Assembly (NCBI RefSeq): GCF_002266425.1
Contig: NZ_NPMN01000024.1
Span: 1 to 64,000, forward strand
Length of the DNA: 64,000 nucleotides
Reading direction: 5' to 3'
Origin: Tissierella sp. P1
GTDB lineage: Bacteria; Bacillota; Clostridia; Tissierellales; Tissierellaceae
Shown: positions 53,800 to 62,509 of the stretch, piece by piece
How the letters are laid out: every line of letters starts with the position of its first letter
Position numbering within the stretch: position 1 is the first letter of the stretch
Made by a program: the position numbers and the translations under genes
Notes under the pieces: model-generated
Database searches by the model: none
What the model was told of the DNA's origin: nothing
Seen by the model: only the letters and a program-made list of their open reading frames with translations

Positions 53800-55104
53800 C
53801 TATTTTTCTTCTTCCATAGGAAGTCTTCTTGTTAATTCATGATCAACTGTTCTAAATATATGATCTGTATGATGATATACCGGTATCCCCATATTAGGAG
53901 CACAACACATTACCGTATTTGTACAATCACTACAGTTTGATATTAAAATTCTTTTGGCACCATTTCTCTTAAGATGCATTACTCCTTGAACCTGTCCAGG
54001 GCAGTCCCCAGGTGTAAGGCATTTATTTGTACCTCTTACTTCTACAATATTTTTGCATTTTGTTACAGCAACAACTTCTGATTTCATTTTTTCAGCTATA
54101 TCCCTAAGTCTAGATTCGTCTGCACCACACGCACATACAAGAAGTCCAATTGGTCCATCAAATTCCGGTAAAGGAATAGTAACTATGGCACCGCCAGATA
54201 TTTTAGTAACTACAGAACTATGAATATCTCCAGATTTTCCTGTATACGGTCCTCCAATTACTACTTCACCAAAATCTCCATCAATTCCTCCACATTCATT
54301 AATGAGATTGTTTATTGGAGTACCAATAGGTACTTGGAAGAAAACATTCGCTTCTTTACCACTTTTTAATTTACCGCCTACTGTAATATCCTTATCAATT
54401 ACAGGTTTTAAATCCTCAACTGCCCTTGTAAGGTTTGCCAAAGTCTCACCATTCATAACTACACATTTGGCTTCAATAGGCAGCTGCTCTGGAGTAAGCC
54501 ATTTACCAAAGATTTCATGAATTATTGCTCTTTCTTCTCCCATAGGATACATATCTCTAAGTTCTTTTACTTCAATATCCTTTGCCTCACCAATTGCACT
54601 TTTCAATGATTCAATGGCTCTCTTATTTTTAGCTTTTATTGCTATATATCCTTTTGGAGCCTTTGTAGATTCCATAGCATATCTAATACCTTTTATAACT
54701 ATCTCAGGATTTTCTTCTAAAAGTCTTATATTATGATTTAAAATCGGCTCACACTCTACACAGTTTGCAATTACATATCCATCTGGAATTTCTGATTTAA
54801 GCTTTATATGAGTAGGAAATCCAGCTCCGCCAGCACCTACTATTCCAGCTTCATAGGCAATTTCTACTATAGATTCACATTTTTTTATTTTTACATAATC
54901 TTGTTTATCTATAACTTCTCCTTCTATTTCAATAGCTTCTTCTGTTATATTTATAATCTTACCTGACACACTAGAATGTATTTTAGCTCCAAGTCCATTT
55001 GGATCAGCAATACATTGGCCTCTTAATACCTCATCTCCTATTTGTACTGTTGCTACACAAGGAGCACCTACATGTTGTCTTAGCGGAATTCTATATAATG
55101 CCAT
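53800..55104 (-). CDS. prdC: Proline reductase electron-transfer protein PrdC (RnfC-like)
   Basis: PrdC is thought to bring reducing power from NADH to proline reductase. The 434-residue protein resembles RnfC: PLRQHVGAPCVATVQIGDEVLRGQ at the N terminus (biotinyl-like fold), the FMN/NADH-site region VGAGGAGFPTHIKL, CVECEPILNHN, and a C-terminal redox-Cys set (VCACGADESR, CLTPGDCPG, NCSDCTNTVMCCAPN). In some clostridia PrdC is itself a selenoprotein; here no in-frame UGA exists and the C-terminal redox positions are cysteines. It is the first gene of the prd operon, 23 bp before prdA, behind a sigma-54 promoter. Confidence 0.92.
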   Translation of the reverse strand: MALYRIPLRQHVGAPCVATVQIGDEVLRGQCIADPNGLGAKIHSSVSGKIINITEEAIEIEGEVIDKQDYVKIKKCESIVEIAYEAGIVGAGGAGFPTHIKLKSEIPDGYVIANCVECEPILNHNIRLLEENPEIVIKGIRYAMESTKAPKGYIAIKAKNKRAIESLKSAIGEAKDIEVKELRDMYPMGEERAIIHEIFGKWLTPEQLPIEAKCVVMNGETLANLTRAVEDLKPVIDKDITVGGKLKSGKEANVFFQVPIGTPINNLINECGGIDGDFGEVVIGGPYTGKSGDIHSSVVTKISGGAIVTIPLPEFDGPIGLLVCACGADESRLRDIAEKMKSEVVAVTKCKNIVEVRGTNKCLTPGDCPGQVQGVMHLKRNGAKRILISNCSDCTNTVMCCAPNMGIPVYHHTDHIFRTVDHELTRRLPMEEEK

Positions 55105-55155
55105 TTTCTTCCTCCCAACAATAAATATTGATAATTATTTGTTTATTATTTACTA

Positions 55156-55171
55156 TGCAAATATTATGCCA
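55156..55171 (-). promoter_or_regulatory. Sigma-54 promoter of the prd operon
   Basis: Minus-strand TGGCAT-N5-TTGCA with the exact 10-nt GG-to-GC spacing, 52 bp upstream of prdC. PrdR, encoded just beyond, is a sigma-54 activator known to switch on prd genes with proline. Confidence 0.88.
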
Positions 55172-55327
55172 TTACCCCATTATCTAATATATTTGCACTT
55201 TGTAATTTATTTCTCATAACCTTCAATCACTATAAACCACACATTTTCAATGCTTTCAAAGAATGAAACGTCTCTTAACTTTTTCATTGATTTGTTAATT
55301 ATTACATCTTTTTTCTTTATTAAATAA

Positions 55328-55375
55328 AAATAAACCTAATATATGTCAGATATCTGACATATATTAGGTTTATTT
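55328..55375. terminator. 48-bp perfect palindrome between prdR and the prd promoter
   Basis: A fully symmetrical 48-bp sequence centred at 55351/55352, with no loop bases. It can end prdR transcription. Its core, TGTCA-GATATC-TGACA (55344-55359), is the same type of dyad as at 55509-55524 and may also be a PrdR-binding site about 180 bp upstream of the sigma-54 promoter. Confidence 0.6.
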
Positions 55376-55508
55376 AATTCGCACCTATTATAGATATTTT
55401 TTATAGAAACCTAGTCATTAACCAAGTTGATATATAATAACAATGATATTAATATTATTTATCATGATAAAATAACTACAAAGCCAGTGTCAGTTTTTTG
55501 TACTCGAA

Positions 55509-55524
55509 TGTCAATTAATTGACA
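55509..55524. promoter_or_regulatory. Candidate PrdR-binding dyad
   Basis: Perfect 16-bp dyad TGTCA-ATTAAT-TGACA about 345 bp upstream of the prd sigma-54 promoter; a TGTCA half-site lies at 55488-55492. The spacing (N6) differs from the N3 dyads at the oxidoreductase operons, so the two activators could be kept apart. Confidence 0.5.
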
Positions 55525-55555
55525 CTTTCTTTTAAATACCTATTTAGATTCAATG

Positions 55556-57349
55556 TTATGAAAAATATTCAGTTAAATTGTATAAGTCTAATTTATAATA
55601 TAGTGTAGATCTTTTTATATTCAGTAATTCTGCTGCTTGAACTTTATTACCTTTTACTGTGGCTAAAGCATTTATAATTATATTCTTTTCAAATTCCTCT
55701 ACAGCATTCTTTAAATCAAAGGAATTGTCTATATCCAAATTTATAAAAGGAGACATATTTGTACTGCTTATTATTTCTGCAGGTATATCATTACTCTCAA
55801 TTATATTATTCTTAGATAAAATTACTAATCTTTCAATAGTGTTTTTTAATTCCCTGATATTACCTCTCCAATGATAGTCTGACAGTATCTTCATGGCATC
55901 TGGAGATATATCTATCTTTCCTTTATTATTTTTCTCTGAGAATTCTTCAATAAAATTATTTATAAGCTCTGGTATATCTTCCTTTCGTTCTCTAAGCGGA
56001 GGTATTTGTATGGATACCACATTTAATCTATAATAAAGGTCCTCTCTAAATTTACCTTCCTCCATAAGTTGTTGCAAGTCTTTATTTGTTGCAGCTATTA
56101 TCCTTGCATCTACCTTTATAGATTTACTGCTTCCTACTCTATACACGATTCCATCTTGTAATACTCTAAGTAGCTTTGCCTGCATAAGTAAAGGCATATC
56201 ACCAATCTCGTCTAAAAATAAAGTTCCACCATTGGCTAGTTCAAACTTTCCTGGTCTTCCTTTCTTATAAGCACCTGTAAAGGCCCCCTCCACATATCCG
56301 AATAATTCAGATTCTAAAAGATTTGAAGGTATAGCACTACAATTAACTGGAATAAAATCTCCTTTTCTATCACTTTCCTGATGTATAGCCCTTGAAAATA
56401 CTTCTTTTCCAGTTCCGCTTTCACCAGTGATTAATACGCTTGCATCTGTTTTAGCTACTTGTTTAGCTATAGTCATGGCATCTACTAAGGCCTTAGACTT
56501 ACCGATAATCTTACCAAAGAAATATTTATCCTGAGTTATTTCCTTCATTTGTTGCTTTAAGATTTCCACCTTTGTCTTTTCTCTATCTAATTCCATATAT
56601 AAATTGGTGATTTCATTAAGATCTCTATCCGTAGAAACTGCTCCTATTAGTTCCCCTTTATATATAAGGGGGGTAGCAGATATTATTACATCTGATTCAT
56701 CCTTAGGCTTATATTTTAAGTTTTGGAAAGTTCTTTTCTCCTTCAGAACCCTTATAAGCAAAGCATTAGGAAAGAATTTTTCTATATGAGATCCTACTAT
56801 TTCATTTGCCTCTATACCATATAATTTTTCAGAACTAGCATTCCAAAATGTAACTATACCAGAAGTATTTATGACACATACTGCTTCATGAAGATTACCT
56901 AATATCAGCCTTAGCTGAAGCTCTATTTCATCTCTTTGGAAATCCTGATGTCTGAACAATTCCAAGGGTGTCAATATTCCTACTATTTTTTCCTCCCTTA
57001 AAACCAGCAATGTTTCTACACCTTTTTCCTTCATAAGGAGCTTTGACGTCCTTATGCTTTCCTCTACATTGATGCCAGTTACATCACCCTTTATCCAATT
57101 TCCAACCTTGTCTTTAAGATTTATCTCCTTCTTAACTAATTTCCCTATATCTTCAATTGTAATAATCCCTAAAGCATTGTTATAATCAGCCTTATTTTTA
57201 AGTTCTTTAACTATTACAATCTCATATCTGGATCTTATAAGCATTTCTCTCAAGGCCGACTCTATAGATATTGATTCCTCTGCAAATATAATATCTTCAT
57301 TCATAATATCAGCAATGTTCTTAAAATCTGCAGTATAATATTCAGCCAT
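55556..57349 (-). CDS. prdR: Sigma-54-dependent proline-responsive activator PrdR
   Basis: This activator of the proline reductase operon has 597 residues. The N-terminal two CBS repeats (residues about 10-140; YEIVIVKEL...ALGIITIEDI and VETLLVLREEKIVGILTPLELF) are the likely signal-sensing part. A PAS domain follows (about 150-260; VCVINTSGIVTFWNASSEKLYGIEANEIVG), then the AAA+ module with GESGTGKEV, GAFTGAYKKG and LFLDEIGDMP, and a Fis-type helix-turn-helix (QAAELLNIKRSTLYYKL). ATG at 57349 with GTAGGTG upstream is preferred to an earlier in-frame ATG. It is transcribed separately, ahead of the operon it controls. Confidence 0.93.
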   Translation of the reverse strand: MAEYYTADFKNIADIMNEDIIFAEESISIESALREMLIRSRYEIVIVKELKNKADYNNALGIITIEDIGKLVKKEINLKDKVGNWIKGDVTGINVEESIRTSKLLMKEKGVETLLVLREEKIVGILTPLELFRHQDFQRDEIELQLRLILGNLHEAVCVINTSGIVTFWNASSEKLYGIEANEIVGSHIEKFFPNALLIRVLKEKRTFQNLKYKPKDESDVIISATPLIYKGELIGAVSTDRDLNEITNLYMELDREKTKVEILKQQMKEITQDKYFFGKIIGKSKALVDAMTIAKQVAKTDASVLITGESGTGKEVFSRAIHQESDRKGDFIPVNCSAIPSNLLESELFGYVEGAFTGAYKKGRPGKFELANGGTLFLDEIGDMPLLMQAKLLRVLQDGIVYRVGSSKSIKVDARIIAATNKDLQQLMEEGKFREDLYYRLNVVSIQIPPLRERKEDIPELINNFIEEFSEKNNKGKIDISPDAMKILSDYHWRGNIRELKNTIERLVILSKNNIIESNDIPAEIISSTNMSPFINLDIDNSFDLKNAVEEFEKNIIINALATVKGNKVQAAELLNIKRSTLYYKLDLYNLTEYFS

Positions 57350-57496
57350 TTTATCACCTACTCGATATTTTCTTGCTTTCAATATTATTATAATTCTATC
57401 ACATTTTAAAAAAACTTGCATAAATTTAATGATTGATTAGTGGAGTATTAAAGGTTAAAATGTATATGAATATTACTATAAGGGGGCGAATACATA

Positions 57497-58738
57497 GTGA
57501 GTAAGTTTATATTTACTGGCGGTCTATTAATAAATGGTACAGGAGAAGTAATCGAAAACTCTATGGTAGTTGTAGAGGATAAAAAAATCAAATATGCTGG
57601 ACCTATTACAGATACTAAATTCGATGGTGAAGTAATTGATATAACTGGTAAAACTATTATGCCTGGTTTAATTGATGCACATCTTCATTTTAGTGGAAAT
57701 TTAAGTGATAATGATACAGAATGGGTACTTGAACCAGTTATTCAAAAAACTATAGTTGCTGTAGCACAAGCTAGAGAGGCTTTAGAACATGGATTAACAA
57801 CAGTTGGAGAAATTTCTCGCTCTGGAATACATATCAGAAATATGATTGAGCAAGGTATTATTCCCGGACCTAGGGTTATTACAACAGGTCTTGGATTTTG
57901 CAGAACTGCTGGACATGGGGATTCTCATAAATTGCCATTAGATTATAATAATGATTCTCATCCATGGGCAGAAAGAGTAGATGGACCATGGGAACTTAGA
58001 AAAGCCATTAGAAAAAGACTCCGTGAAAATCCAGATGCGGTTAAAATCTGGTCCACAGGCGGAGGAATATGGAGATATGATGCTAAGGCTGCTACTCATT
58101 ATTCAATGGAAGAAATTCAAGCAGTAGTTGACGAGTGTAACATGGTTGGAATACCTGTATGGTCCCATGCTGAGGGCTATGAAGGTGCTTTAAATTCATG
58201 TAAAGCAGGTGTATCTTCTATTATCCATGGACAAGAATTGAATGAAGAATGTTTAGAGATTATGAAGGAAAAAGATATTACCTTCTGTCCTACTTTGCAA
58301 TTCTTCTATGAATGGTTTACAGTCTATGAGCCACCTTATAGACCTATACATGATAAGTATCCAGGCAATACAACTGCTGAGAAGGAATTGAATCGAATAA
58401 TTGACAATCTGCAAAATGCAAATAAGAAAGGTATCCGAATCACAGTAGGATCAGATTCATTCTGTAGCAGCTTAACTCCTTATGGAAAATATGCTATAAC
58501 AGAAATGTATGCCTTAAACAAAGCAGGTTTATCAGAGATGGAAGTAATATTGGCCGCTACTAAAAATGGTGCAGAAATGTTAAAGGTAGATGATATTACA
58601 GGAACATTAGAAGAAGGCAAATTTGCCGATCTAATAGTTCTTCAAGATAATCCTCTTTTAGATATTCATAATATTTGTGTTGAAAAAATGGAAGTAATTA
58701 TGAAGGAAGGACAATTTGTAAAAAACTGCAAGAATTAA
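57497..58738 (+). CDS. Amidohydrolase (imidazolonepropionase/prolidase-like)
   Basis: This metal-dependent hydrolase of the amidohydrolase superfamily has 413 residues. It has the N-terminal strand domain TGGLLINGTGEVIENS, metal ligands in MPGLIDAHLHFSG, a central KIWSTGGG where a carboxylated Lys may sit, VWSHAEGYEGALNS and SIIHGQELNE for further His ligands, and the catalytic Asp in TVGSDSFCSS. The C terminus (GTLEEGKFADLIVLQDNPL) is standard. GTG start with GGGGGCG upstream. It lies divergent from prdR, 147 bp away. Relatives include Xaa-Pro dipeptidase-like amidohydrolases, so a role in supplying proline is possible but unproven. Confidence 0.87.
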   Translation: MSKFIFTGGLLINGTGEVIENSMVVVEDKKIKYAGPITDTKFDGEVIDITGKTIMPGLIDAHLHFSGNLSDNDTEWVLEPVIQKTIVAVAQAREALEHGLTTVGEISRSGIHIRNMIEQGIIPGPRVITTGLGFCRTAGHGDSHKLPLDYNNDSHPWAERVDGPWELRKAIRKRLRENPDAVKIWSTGGGIWRYDAKAATHYSMEEIQAVVDECNMVGIPVWSHAEGYEGALNSCKAGVSSIIHGQELNEECLEIMKEKDITFCPTLQFFYEWFTVYEPPYRPIHDKYPGNTTAEKELNRIIDNLQNANKKGIRITVGSDSFCSSLTPYGKYAITEMYALNKAGLSEMEVILAATKNGAEMLKVDDITGTLEEGKFADLIVLQDNPLLDIHNICVEKMEVIMKEGQFVKNCKN

Positions 58739-58744
58739 AAAAGA

Positions 58745-58778
58745 AATGGAGTAGGAGGTGATCACCTCTTACTCCATT
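58745..58778. terminator. Bidirectional terminator between amidohydrolase gene and uppP
   Basis: Near-perfect 17-bp arms (AATGGAGTAGGAGGTGA with TCACCTCTTACTCCATT, one G-T pair) between convergent genes. Confidence 0.75.
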
Positions 58779-58785
58779 AATTATT

Positions 58786-59634
58786 TTATTGAAATATTCC
58801 TGTAAGTCCTGCTATTAACACAATAATAGCAAATACCATTCTGTAGAATGCAAATATCCTCATAGGCTTTTTCTTTAAGTATGAAATAAATTTATTGATT
58901 ACAATTAACGCTACTATAAATGATACCACGAATCCCACAGCAAGAGAAATAAGTTCGGGAACTGTAAGAACAGCTATTCCTCCAATCTTTATAATCTTTA
59001 AAAAGCTCATTCCTACCATAACTGGAATTGCTAAAAAGAAAGAAAACTCGGCAGCTGCAACAGTAGAAAGCCCTGACACCCATCCACCTATAATTGTTGA
59101 AGCTGAACGTGACATTCCTGGAATTATGGCTAAACACTGGAATAATCCAATTGTAATTGCTTGTTTTGCTGTAACATTTAAGCTTTTGCTTTTATTTCTA
59201 TTGTTTCTAAATTTATTCTCTGCATATATCATCCATATTCCACCAAGGAATAATGTTATGGCTACAGATACAGGGTTAAATAAGTATTTATCTGCTAAAT
59301 CATCTAATAATATTCCGAAAACACCTCCAGGAATACAAGCAATAAATATCATAAACCAAAACTTAAATCCAGACTTTTCATACCCTACTTTTTGAGGAAA
59401 AAAATTTATAATAGTTTCCTTTATTTTCTTCCAATAAAGAATAACTACTGCTAATATGGCACCTAATTGTATAACATATGTATACATCTCAACATAACTT
59501 TGATTTGTTCCTTTGAAACCTATTAAGTTCTGAAATATGACTAAATGCCCCGTTGAAGAAACTGGCAAAAATTCGGTCAATCCTTCTACGATTCCTAATA
59601 TTATTGATTTTATTACTAAAATTATGGTATCCAT
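58786..59634 (-). CDS. uppP: Undecaprenyl-diphosphatase UppP
   Basis: UppP (BacA) recycles the lipid carrier of cell-wall synthesis by removing a phosphate from undecaprenyl diphosphate, and gives bacitracin tolerance. The 282-residue membrane protein shows GIVEGLTEFLPVSSTGHLV with its catalytic Glu and Ser/His, and the second signature AIIPGMSRSASTIIGG. Eight membrane segments are visible. AGGGGGA precedes the ATG. It stands alone. Confidence 0.96.
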   Translation of the reverse strand: MDTIILVIKSIILGIVEGLTEFLPVSSTGHLVIFQNLIGFKGTNQSYVEMYTYVIQLGAILAVVILYWKKIKETIINFFPQKVGYEKSGFKFWFMIFIACIPGGVFGILLDDLADKYLFNPVSVAITLFLGGIWMIYAENKFRNNRNKSKSLNVTAKQAITIGLFQCLAIIPGMSRSASTIIGGWVSGLSTVAAAEFSFFLAIPVMVGMSFLKIIKIGGIAVLTVPELISLAVGFVVSFIVALIVINKFISYLKKKPMRIFAFYRMVFAIIVLIAGLTGIFQ

Positions 59635-59795
59635 AAGTAAATCCCCCTATCTAATGTTTGTTTAAATCTTTAAATATTATTTATATATAATTTAACACCT
59701 TCTATCTTATTTAATATATTATACTTATTCATATATAAACATTATACAATATATTTCAGATACTTAAATATATAAAATAATTTTCTATATTTAAA

Positions 59796-61019
59796 TCATT
59801 TACTAACGCAGTTTCTACCTTTCTTCTTAGCACGATATAAAGCCTTATCTGCAGATTTTAAAACATCATCTGGTGTTCTATAGTTTTCATTCTTCTGGGC
59901 AACTCCTATACTCACTGTTATAAAAATTTGTTTTGAAGACTTTAAGGTTTTTGTTTTCTTTTTAGGTTTATTCTTCGGACGATCCTTCCCGCGAATTGTA
60001 AACCCTCTCTGTGATATTTTTTCTCTTAATTCTTCAAGGTGCGGAAACACTTCACTTATAGATTTTCCTGGGAAAAGTATTGTAAATTCCTCTCCACCGT
60101 AACGGTAAGATTTACCTCCCCCTGTGACATTCTTTATAATGGAAGCAACTAGCTTTAAGACCTCATCTCCTGTGTCATGTCCATATTTATCATTAAATTT
60201 TTTAAAATAATCAATGTCTAGCATAGCAATTGAATAGTTAACGCCTAGTTTCATCATATCTTGTTTTAAAGCTCTTCTGGATGGTAAACCCGTAAGTTCA
60301 TCAGAAAATGCCATATAATAAGAGTCCTGAATTATTGCAACTATAAGAATAAGTCCTGAAACTGCAAAAAATACGGAGCATAGTATTTGACTGCTATTAT
60401 TTTCTAGTACATAAAATAATGACAATAATACAGCAATAAAAGATACATCCTGAGAAGATTTATATGATACCTCTCTAGTAATAAGTATCACTAGAGTTAT
60501 TAAAAATACTATTACTGATATCTGAGGTATTGAATTTATTGCATCAATATTTATAGATAATATATCTTTATTGATTAGGTCTAAAATGTATCTCTCACCT
60601 GAATAAATCAACCAAAGTGCAAATAATAATTGCCCAACGATAATTCCTATACGTATAGCTCCCCATAGACTTATTATCCCCCGCTCTTTTAGAAATGAGA
60701 ACAATGCAATATTTATGGGAATCATTAGGCAAATTATTGAATACATATCAGCTGCTTCCGTTGAACTAATAGAATCACTTTTTGTGTATTGTATTACACT
60801 TAAACATAGAGTAAGAATTATTAATACAAAAAATTCTCGACTGCGATTAAATCTCCAAGCAATGACAATTCCTATAAAAAATATTACATAGGGAGAAAGT
60901 CTTATTATATCTAGTTGTGCATCTGACATTGTATTAGTCTTAGTAAATAAAATATAGGCAAATATAATCAAACTAAATGGTAAAAACATGGAAAAAATCC
61001 TTTTGACTCTAGTTCTCAT
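59796..61019 (-). CDS. Membrane-bound diguanylate cyclase (GGDEF domain)
   Basis: This makes cyclic di-GMP, which controls motility, adhesion and sporulation-related traits. The 407-residue protein has about eight N-terminal membrane segments (residues 10-220) and a GGDEF domain beginning DELTGLPSRRALKQDM, with active site YRYGGEEFTILF (GGEEF, competent) and KSADKALYRAKKKGRN at the end. A Lys-rich insertion (RPKNKPKKKTKTLKSS) interrupts the domain between the active site and the final strands, which is unusual. ATG at 61019 is preferred, with GAAAGGA upstream; an ATG at 61040 lacks a site. Confidence 0.92.
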   Translation of the reverse strand: MRTRVKRIFSMFLPFSLIIFAYILFTKTNTMSDAQLDIIRLSPYVIFFIGIVIAWRFNRSREFFVLIILTLCLSVIQYTKSDSISSTEAADMYSIICLMIPINIALFSFLKERGIISLWGAIRIGIIVGQLLFALWLIYSGERYILDLINKDILSINIDAINSIPQISVIVFLITLVILITREVSYKSSQDVSFIAVLLSLFYVLENNSSQILCSVFFAVSGLILIVAIIQDSYYMAFSDELTGLPSRRALKQDMMKLGVNYSIAMLDIDYFKKFNDKYGHDTGDEVLKLVASIIKNVTGGGKSYRYGGEEFTILFPGKSISEVFPHLEELREKISQRGFTIRGKDRPKNKPKKKTKTLKSSKQIFITVSIGVAQKNENYRTPDDVLKSADKALYRAKKKGRNCVSK

Positions 61020-61186
61020 TTTATGTAATTCCTTTCGCATTAATTACCAATTCAAAATTAAGTATTTACTTTTAAGCTTTTTATTGGATTTTTTTCATAG
61101 AATCTTAACACTATTTTTTATTTTATACTTTATTTTACTGATTTTCAAGCATCATGTTCTAGGACAAAATTACTTAAAGTTTTTAC

Positions 61187-61234
61187 TTGACATCTTTTAA
61201 TTTTATAATTATAATTATATTGTAATCATTACAA
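61187..61234 (+). promoter_or_regulatory. Consensus promoter and Fur/PerR-type operator
   Basis: TTGACA (61187-61192)-N17-TATAAT (61210-61215), followed at 61220-61234 by the perfect 7-1-7 dyad TTGTAAT-C-ATTACAA, the architecture of Fur/PerR boxes. It covers the start of transcription, predicting autorepression of the Fur-family gene and its rubrerythrin neighbour. Confidence 0.75.
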
Positions 61235-61293
61235 CTTAATAATAAATCTAACTTATTTATTGTAATCCTAAATATATAAAGGATGTGAGGCAT

Positions 61294-61722
61294 ATGAATA
61301 CAACTTTTGAAGAACTAACTAATGAATTAAAAAATAGGAATATTCGTCTTTCTCACCAAAGATTAAAGGTTTTAGAATATATAAATAATCATAAAACTCA
61401 TCCCACTGTTGATCAGATATATACTGATTTACAAAAGGAAGTTCCTACATTGTCAAAAACAACAATTTATAACACTCTAAATGCTTTAGTAAATGCCAAT
61501 CTAGTAAGAGTTATAACAATAGAAGACAATGAAACTCGATATGATGCCACAACTGAAAATCATGGACATTTTAAGTGTGAATCTTGCGGAGAAATTTTTG
61601 ATTTTAATATAGACTTTGATTCATTGGCGGCAGAGGGCTTAGGTAGTTTCAAAGTTAATCATAAGGATGTGTATTTTAAAGGTATATGTCCAAAATGTAT
61701 TAAAAAAAATAATGATATCTAA
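61294..61722 (+). CDS. Fur-family regulator, PerR-like
   Basis: This is a metal-dependent repressor of 142 residues. The winged helix spans RLSHQRLKVLEYINNHKTHPTVDQIYTDLQKEVPTLSKTTIYNTL. The regulatory metal region is ETRYDATTENHGHFKC, with Asp in the place PerR uses for peroxide sensing. The structural zinc site is CESCGEIFDF and CPKC near the C terminus. ATG at 61294 is preferred; a GTG at 61285 is possible. It lies 51 bp upstream of rubrerythrin, a classic PerR target. PerR over Fur is inferred from the Asp and the neighbour. Confidence 0.87.
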   Translation: MNTTFEELTNELKNRNIRLSHQRLKVLEYINNHKTHPTVDQIYTDLQKEVPTLSKTTIYNTLNALVNANLVRVITIEDNETRYDATTENHGHFKCESCGEIFDFNIDFDSLAAEGLGSFKVNHKDVYFKGICPKCIKKNNDI

Positions 61723-61773
61723 AGACAATATAGTCTTTTGAAAATATTAATTAAATAAAATGGAGGAGATAAA

Positions 61774-62268
61774 ATGGAAAATAACAAAACACTTAATAAT
61801 CTTATGGAGGCATTTGCTGGAGAATCCCAAGCAAACAGAAAGTACTTATCATATGCAAAAAAGGCAGAAACAGAAGGAAAACTAAATGCGGCGAAGCTAT
61901 TTAAAGCAGCTTCTGACGCTGAAACTATTCATGCTCTTAGACATTTCCAAGTAGCAGGTAAGATTGGATCAACTGCTGAAAATCTTGAAGATGGAATCAA
62001 TGGAGAGACATATGAATTTGAGAGCATGTATCCACCATTTATAGAAGCTGCAGAAGCAGAAGGAAATAAAGCAGCAGTTCAAACTTTTACTTATGCTATG
62101 GAAGCTGAAAAAGTCCATGCAAAACTATACAAAGAAGCTTTAGAAAATATTGATCAAACGGAAGAAGTTTTCTACTATCTATGTCCAGTTTGTGGAAATA
62201 TTGAAAAATTTGTTCCAGAGAAATGTAGTATCTGTAACGTTGCTGGTTCAAAATTTATTAAGTATTAA
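61774..62268 (+). CDS. rbr: Rubrerythrin
   Basis: This di-iron peroxidase, using reduced rubredoxin or NADH-linked donors, protects anaerobes from hydrogen peroxide. The 164-residue protein has a four-helix ferritin-like domain with EAFAGESQANRKYLSYAKKAE, DAETIHALRH and AMEAEKVHAKLY supplying iron ligands, and a C-terminal rubredoxin-like domain CPVCGN...CSICN for one Fe(Cys)4 site. GGAGGAG precedes the ATG. It is probably co-transcribed with the PerR-like gene. Confidence 0.95.
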   Translation: MENNKTLNNLMEAFAGESQANRKYLSYAKKAETEGKLNAAKLFKAASDAETIHALRHFQVAGKIGSTAENLEDGINGETYEFESMYPPFIEAAEAEGNKAAVQTFTYAMEAEKVHAKLYKEALENIDQTEEVFYYLCPVCGNIEKFVPEKCSICNVAGSKFIKY

Positions 62269-62289
62269 TAAATTTCAAAGGCTTAGTTC

Positions 62290-62326
62290 ATATAAAGTGA
62301 TGATTACCTTAATCATCACTTTATAT
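62290..62326 (+). terminator. Terminator after rubrerythrin gene
   Basis: Perfect 17-bp arms (62290-62306 and 62310-62326) around a CCT loop, followed by TTATG. It lies 22 bp past the rubrerythrin stop. Confidence 0.75.
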
Positions 62327-62405
62327 TTATGCATTTATACCTCCTCTTTTGGAATATAATTTTATTCTAAAATTAATAATTATTAATTTTATTTTCATAT
62401 ATAAA

Positions 62406-62434
62406 TTGACAAGTTATAATAACTATTATAAACT
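62406..62434 (+). promoter_or_regulatory. Promoter and overlapping inverted repeat upstream of MATE gene
   Basis: TTGACA-N17-TAAACT. The spacer contains TTATAATA-AC-TATTATAA, an inverted repeat that could be an operator. It lies about 75 bp upstream of the MATE start. Confidence 0.4.
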
Positions 62435-62509
62435 AGATTTTACTTGCTCTAAGGATAAATCCATATAGAAAATTCTATAGCTTATTAAGTTAATGTAGGA
62501 GGTAGAGAT

